NCBI GenBank assembly: GCA_023634235.1
Contig: JAMKCF010000020.1
Location: 5,208,001 to 5,272,000, forward strand
Direction: 5' to 3'
Length of the DNA: 64,000 nucleotides
Source: Pisaster brevispinus
Lineage: Eukaryota > Echinodermata > Asteroidea > Forcipulatida > Asteriidae
Part shown: one piece after another, positions 27,501-33,500 of the stretch
Position numbering within the stretch: the first letter of the stretch is position 1
How the letters are laid out: every line of letters begins with the position of its first letter
Notes under the pieces: model-generated
Told to the model about the DNA's origin: nothing
The model's database searches: none
What the model saw: only the letters and a program-made list of their open reading frames with translations
Made by a program: the position numbers and the translations under genes

Positions 27501-30500
27501 GTCTGTTACCCGAAAACGTGCAATGACGTCACCGTGACATCATTTTGAAGCATTTTATATAGTGTACAAAACACATGGCTACAAAGGTGTAAACATTTTG
27601 ATGGTCAAATAACACAACTTTTCAAAATAAGCTTAATTCACTTTTCCTATACTATATTATTTTATTATTGGGAAGGGGTGGGGCTTTTAATAAAAGAATT
27701 TTCCCCAGGCCATTAAATCTCACTAAGATCGATGTATTTCTTACTAAAATTCACCTTAAGTTGGTAAAAACAGGCACAAAACACAAATTCAAAATACCCT
27801 AAACTTAAGTTTCCATTAAAAAACACACACTAACATTTACCATATTTAAAAAAAAATTAGACATGTTTTATGAAATTAGGAACAAGATGATGCCCTGTTT
27901 AAAAAAGTGCACTAAAACAATCTCTGTGTGATTGAATTTGATACTCAAACACGTCACCAAAATGTCGCTGCAATGTGTAGGAAAGCAAGAGCCACAGAGG
28001 ATTTCAATCCTGAGCGGATTAACGATTTTGACCTCTTGGTGTAGTGGAAATGAGAAGACAAAATGTTAGGTTTGACTTGACGTACGAGTGAACGGACAGA
28101 TACAAGAAAAAAACCTGACAAATTGTTCTTCTTTTTCCCCTCTTCCTTTTGTGTATGCTCATGGTTGCAGTGTGTATGTTCGTTGCCAGAGACTATAATG
28201 CAATTACCCGCTCAGTCGGCCAAATCCAGATGAAATTTCTGCAGCTGACCGGCCGGAAATCAATTGAGTAGTCGCTTCATATTGTTTAGTATTATACTTG
28301 AGTCTTCGTGAATGAACAAGTAGCTTCCAGTCACAATCGAACAATATTAAGACATCGACTGAGCTGTATGATACCTCTATACATCCACGTTGTGTGGTGT
28401 AATTGTATTACACGCACTTTTAGGCTTCAACGATTAATCAAATTTGCAATTTGTCTTGTTCTATTCGTGCTTCACTTGTCCACCTTAACGATAGGTTTCC
28501 AGCGGTGATTTTTGTTTTGGATCTTCATAGCGCTGTGATTTAACAACAACTTGTCTGAATGTAAATACGGAGGGAGCTCTGCTTTTCTTGGCGAAACAGT
28601 GTACTTTAAACTGCAAATCAAATAGTAGACACTCTCCTAGTAAAGTTGTTTGTGGGGTGAGAACAAAAGTATAATTTTTTAATGGATTTCGCTAAACATT
28701 AACCCATCCGAAGCACTTATTAATTAATTGTCTGCTATTAGTTCATGCGCCATAATTAATTGTTAGTGCCATGTAATAATTTGAAAAACATTGGAACATT
28801 TTGTACTAAGACTATAAGGACTATCGAAAAAATGCTCGACTTATGTCCAAAAACAGAGGTAAACTTAAAGGTATTATACAGATTTGGTGGAGCTGACAAA
28901 TAGTCGCAGACAGTGTTCATGCTTTGTGTGATCAACCATATACATGAAATAAAAAACCTGTGAAAATGTTGGCTTGATCATCCATTGAGTTATTCAGGAG
29001 CAATTAGTTTATAGTAAAAAAAAAAACATGTACAATTTTCAACATGTAAACACATTTTCCTTCATTTTTGTCGTAACAACCGAAATCAGCGGTTGCGTTT
29101 AAAAAAAATAGATTTTCGGATACAGTTTTCTCGAATATGACTTCTTTTCAGAGGGAAATATTTCACAGAAAAAAAGGTTCTAGTATGTATTTCAAAATCA
29201 GTAAGCTTTCAGACTAAAATTAACCAATGTTTTCCATTCCTATCGACCCTTTATAAAACCTTTAAGGCTTTATAAAATATATCGGAAGATGTGTAGGTTT
29301 AAGAACATCTTGAGAAGCACGGAAGAACTTTTTTTGTCAACGACGAATGCTCCACAATGCTTATAGAATTGACTCACCAAACCTATATAGAATCAACTTT
29401 CTTCTCTCTGTGAAAACGTAATCTAATTAGATTTGTCCTTTCATATTTGATTATGGACGCATAGTACTTGAGTTCAAGTCTTTCGAATGTTTTCATGGAG
29501 ATTATTTATTAATTGAAGCATGACATGACATGAAACTGTGTAAAGCCAAGTATGTTTTTCTCTGTGACGGGGATGCGATACTAATGCACTTACGTAGCAG
29601 CCTGCTCACAGAACATTCTATTTCTTTGCATCCCTGTGGAGACATCTTTTGTTCCTTCCTTTGTCCCCGTACTTAACATCCTCTCACCACAACATTCCTT
29701 GAGGAGCACCCCAGTCTTTAGAATGGAGACTTCCTATTTTTGCTTTTAGGGGGTTTTGTTCTCGGTCTTACGCTTTATTAGGTAGTGGATATTAAAACAG
29801 TTATTATCATACAACGATTTTTAGGCGATGATTGGAGGCCTGGTTTGCACGTTGAAAGCCTGCCCTTGTTGTTAACACTCTGGTAAAAGTGACGTTGAGA
29901 CTTTCGTAAGTTTTTAAGCTCTTGCAGAAGACGGATTTCAAATTGAATTTAACTCCTTCTTTATGTGTAATGTCAGACATAAAATAGGATCCCACTTCTT
30001 CAACTGGTATTCTGTCACATTTTTTTTCAAGTTTGTTGGCTAGTCTAAAGTAATGATAAATTTCGTGAGAATCGTTTTACGTGGTTGTGTAGTACTTTGA
30101 AGTTAGTTCATACAGTCCTTGAATTCAACTGCTTGTAACATAATGTTTCGTTAAAATATTGGTAGCTGAGTAGCCAATCGTACCAAGTTTCGTGACCGCT
30201 CGTTTACGTTCGGTGATATTCGGCCTTTTAATTAGGCAACAACAGTGTGAAGAGCCGGTCTTCACTGCAAGGTAATGACTGGGATGGTGGCTGGCCGCTG
30301 TTAATGGACCGATCGATCCGAAGGAAAACAACGCCCAAAGAAAACAGCTAATTAGAATAAATTCATAACTTTTAAACAACAATGTGTTTGTCTAGGGTCA
30401 TTTATTCGCTCGTTCACAAAGCCGTCTTTATATCACAAGTTAAATACACCTCACGTGACCAGTCTTCGACCAATTAGAGTACAAACTCTCGTTGGTCTAT

Positions 30501-33500
30501 ATAACAACATTGTTTGAATGGATACAACGTGTAAACAGTTTACCGAACTCCACATGTGGGGGTTCGTGTTGCTCCATTAAAACAACCTACAAGGGCTCAT
30601 GTTTCAGCCCAGATGCCATCGGAAAAAAATCCCAATGCCAGTGCCGTCTAACAAGCTAAGCAATTGCTGATAAAGGGACAAGCTTTAAAAACATAAAACA
30701 AACTAAAACAACGTCGAGTTGTTAAAGTACCACTATTAAGTAAGTGGAAGATGTTATCGCATACACTGTCATAACACTCACTGTAAAACACCGGTGTAGA
30801 AACACAAACATGTGTAAACTTACACTGAATGTAATATTTTTTCTCACACACAGACTCCTTCTGTATATTAATTTCTTGCTTAACAATGTATACTTTTATC
30901 GTTACTCAGCCATCTTGTTTTTCTTACCGACAGCTTAAAGAAACAAAGAGAGGCTTAAAGAGAATTAAAGTCAGGTTCCTTTCTTATTAAAGCCCTACGG
31001 CGAGGAACCTGTTTGGTTGCAACGCCCCTTTGGTACATTGTCAGCAAAGTCATGCTGGAAAGCTTTTTCTATTAGGTTAAGAGCGTTTGTTTTTTCAACG
31101 ATTTTCTTTTTTGTGAATCTAAGTGTGTTGTTAATGTTGGGAATCAAAGTGCGTCCTCAGTGTTCAAGCGTTTGATCACACTTTTTGATTAGCATATTTA
31201 CAACGAAAAGCTTTGAGCAAGAAAAAGAACGTTTATTTGCTGTGGGTATTTCTTTCTATTTTGTAGGGAGAATGGCTCCGGCCATGCTCCAAATACTATT
31301 TATCTGGGAGGGAAAATATCCTAGAGCTCTCTGTGAGTATTTTTTGTGTTTAACTCTCCATTTTACATAAGAACTAAAAAAAATAATATTTAGGGGTAGT
31401 TGAATCGGGTATTGTCAACTTGTGTGTAGCCAGCCTTGTGTCGAGTTGACCTTCTGTTCTTAATAAGAAGTGATTGGGTTGTGCTATTGTATTGTATTGT
31501 GTGCAATTGATCGGAGGATTAAATCAGTTAAGGTGCGGTAGATCATTTTATATTTTAGACGTCATCGTATTGATTTTGTTTTTGGCGTGTTTTTTTTTGG
31601 TGAATGCACGTCCTTTTCAAATGTAGAGGGCTGGCTTCCTGCTCATGACTCTACATTAACATGTCCAAGCTACCTGGGTTATTGTAAGCAAGTTGTTTCC
31701 TTATTTAATTCAGTTTGATAATTTTAGTTTCGTCTACCTTTGACAACTGGCATACCGATTTTGTACGCAAAGGCATCCAGTTCTGTACACCAAATTCCTT
31801 TTGCTTCCCATTTTTTTTCTTCGGTCTCCATAAGGTAGCGAATATTAAAACACAGTGTTTACACACACACACACACACACAAATGGTCGATTCGATCCAC
31901 ACCCTGCAGTGTGTTCTTGCGCTTTTGTTTTTTTTTACGCCACAGGAGACAGTAAAGCGCAGAAACTGATTAATCGTAGGCGAAAGGCAAATTTTCATCA
32001 AGTTATGGACGATGAACACAATTGAACAGGTATTGCTGCCTTTCAAAATAGACCCTTTTTTTTAAGTGAACCTCTTGACAATTTTCTATGGCTGGTTGCA
32101 CACATCTTCCCGGTAATGGTCCATTCTTTTTTTACAAGGACTCGTAATTTCTTACGGATAAGTGACGTCAAACTATCAAAGGGGAAATCTAAGTTGAAAG
32201 AGTGCCTTCCCTTTACTTTTTCCCCGCAGATGAGTTCCCTTCAACCGTCACATCATCATCACTTCTAGATGACACAATCCTCCTCCAAGCAAAATAAATT
32301 CACAGTATATGTGTGGAATAAAAAGTGTTTTCGCATTGAGAAGGTGCCGATGAAAAAAACAAATCCACACTAAGTTCTTTTTGATTTGATTAAGAGGAGT
32401 TTATGAATTAAGCAAGGCATGAAGCACATCGAGCCCAATTTCATAGCTCTGCTTACCGCCGAATTCTGCGCTTGCGGTCACCATTCTCCGCTTCCTGTGC
32501 AAGCGCCGAATTTATGTGCTAGTTGTGTAAGCGAAGAATGCCTAATTAACGTGGAGTACGCACGCGCACAAGCAAAAATTCTCTGCTAACCTGTGAAATA
32601 CGCTTGACAAAGAAAGAAACAAATACGCTTAAGAAAAGAATGTCCAGCTTCCGTAAGCGCTGATGAAATTGGGCCCAGCATGTCACTCTGAAATTGCGAC
32701 CCAAAAATAATATCAGCTAAACAGGCTTCTTAACGTAGTTACACTCAACATTAGTTTCTTGTACAATTCTTACGGGAAATGACACTATTAATCGAAGCTG
32801 TAAAATGTTAAACTATTAAGAAAGAATACATAGCCTGTAACTATTGGGGGAAGAAACATTTTAAAACTCACTGGTTTTTACGTTCATACCAGTTCCGTTC
32901 CCTGAGAAATAATTTCGTATTTAAACTGTCAAAATAGAAGGAGTCGTAGTTTTTTAGCATAGCACGAGTAAAAGCAGTGAGTCATTGTTTTATAACACCC
33001 CTACACATACTGTGTCTAGACGTCTAGGTACCATGAAACTGCCGTTGCTATGAGTATAGTAAACTGGTTGCTAAGGCTACAGCGCGTCGCGTTCACAAGG
33101 CTTTGCATAAATATGAAAAATCACATGACGCGCTTTAAACCAACCACAAGGCAGAATCTCTGTGGCGTTGTAAACAACATTGTCATCCGAGTTGTAATTC
33201 AAGCGTGCGTTCGTCTTGAATACGAATGTTATAGCATTCCTCTTACATTCAATTTCTTCTTCTGATTTTCCAGATCAAAGTCAATACATACCGAAATTGT
33301 ACAAAATCACTGACAACCCCCCCCATAAACTGTCATTTGGTGTTTTTCTCAAAAATGTCTGATGACAATTCCATTAGTTGTCAATGTAGCTTCGATGTAA
33401 GTTCCCAATAAGTGTGAAAAAATTGTGTTCGCAAAAGTAACTTTAATAATCGATTCGGCACAATTGTCAAACTGCCAGCTTGCTTTTAACGGCAAGGAAG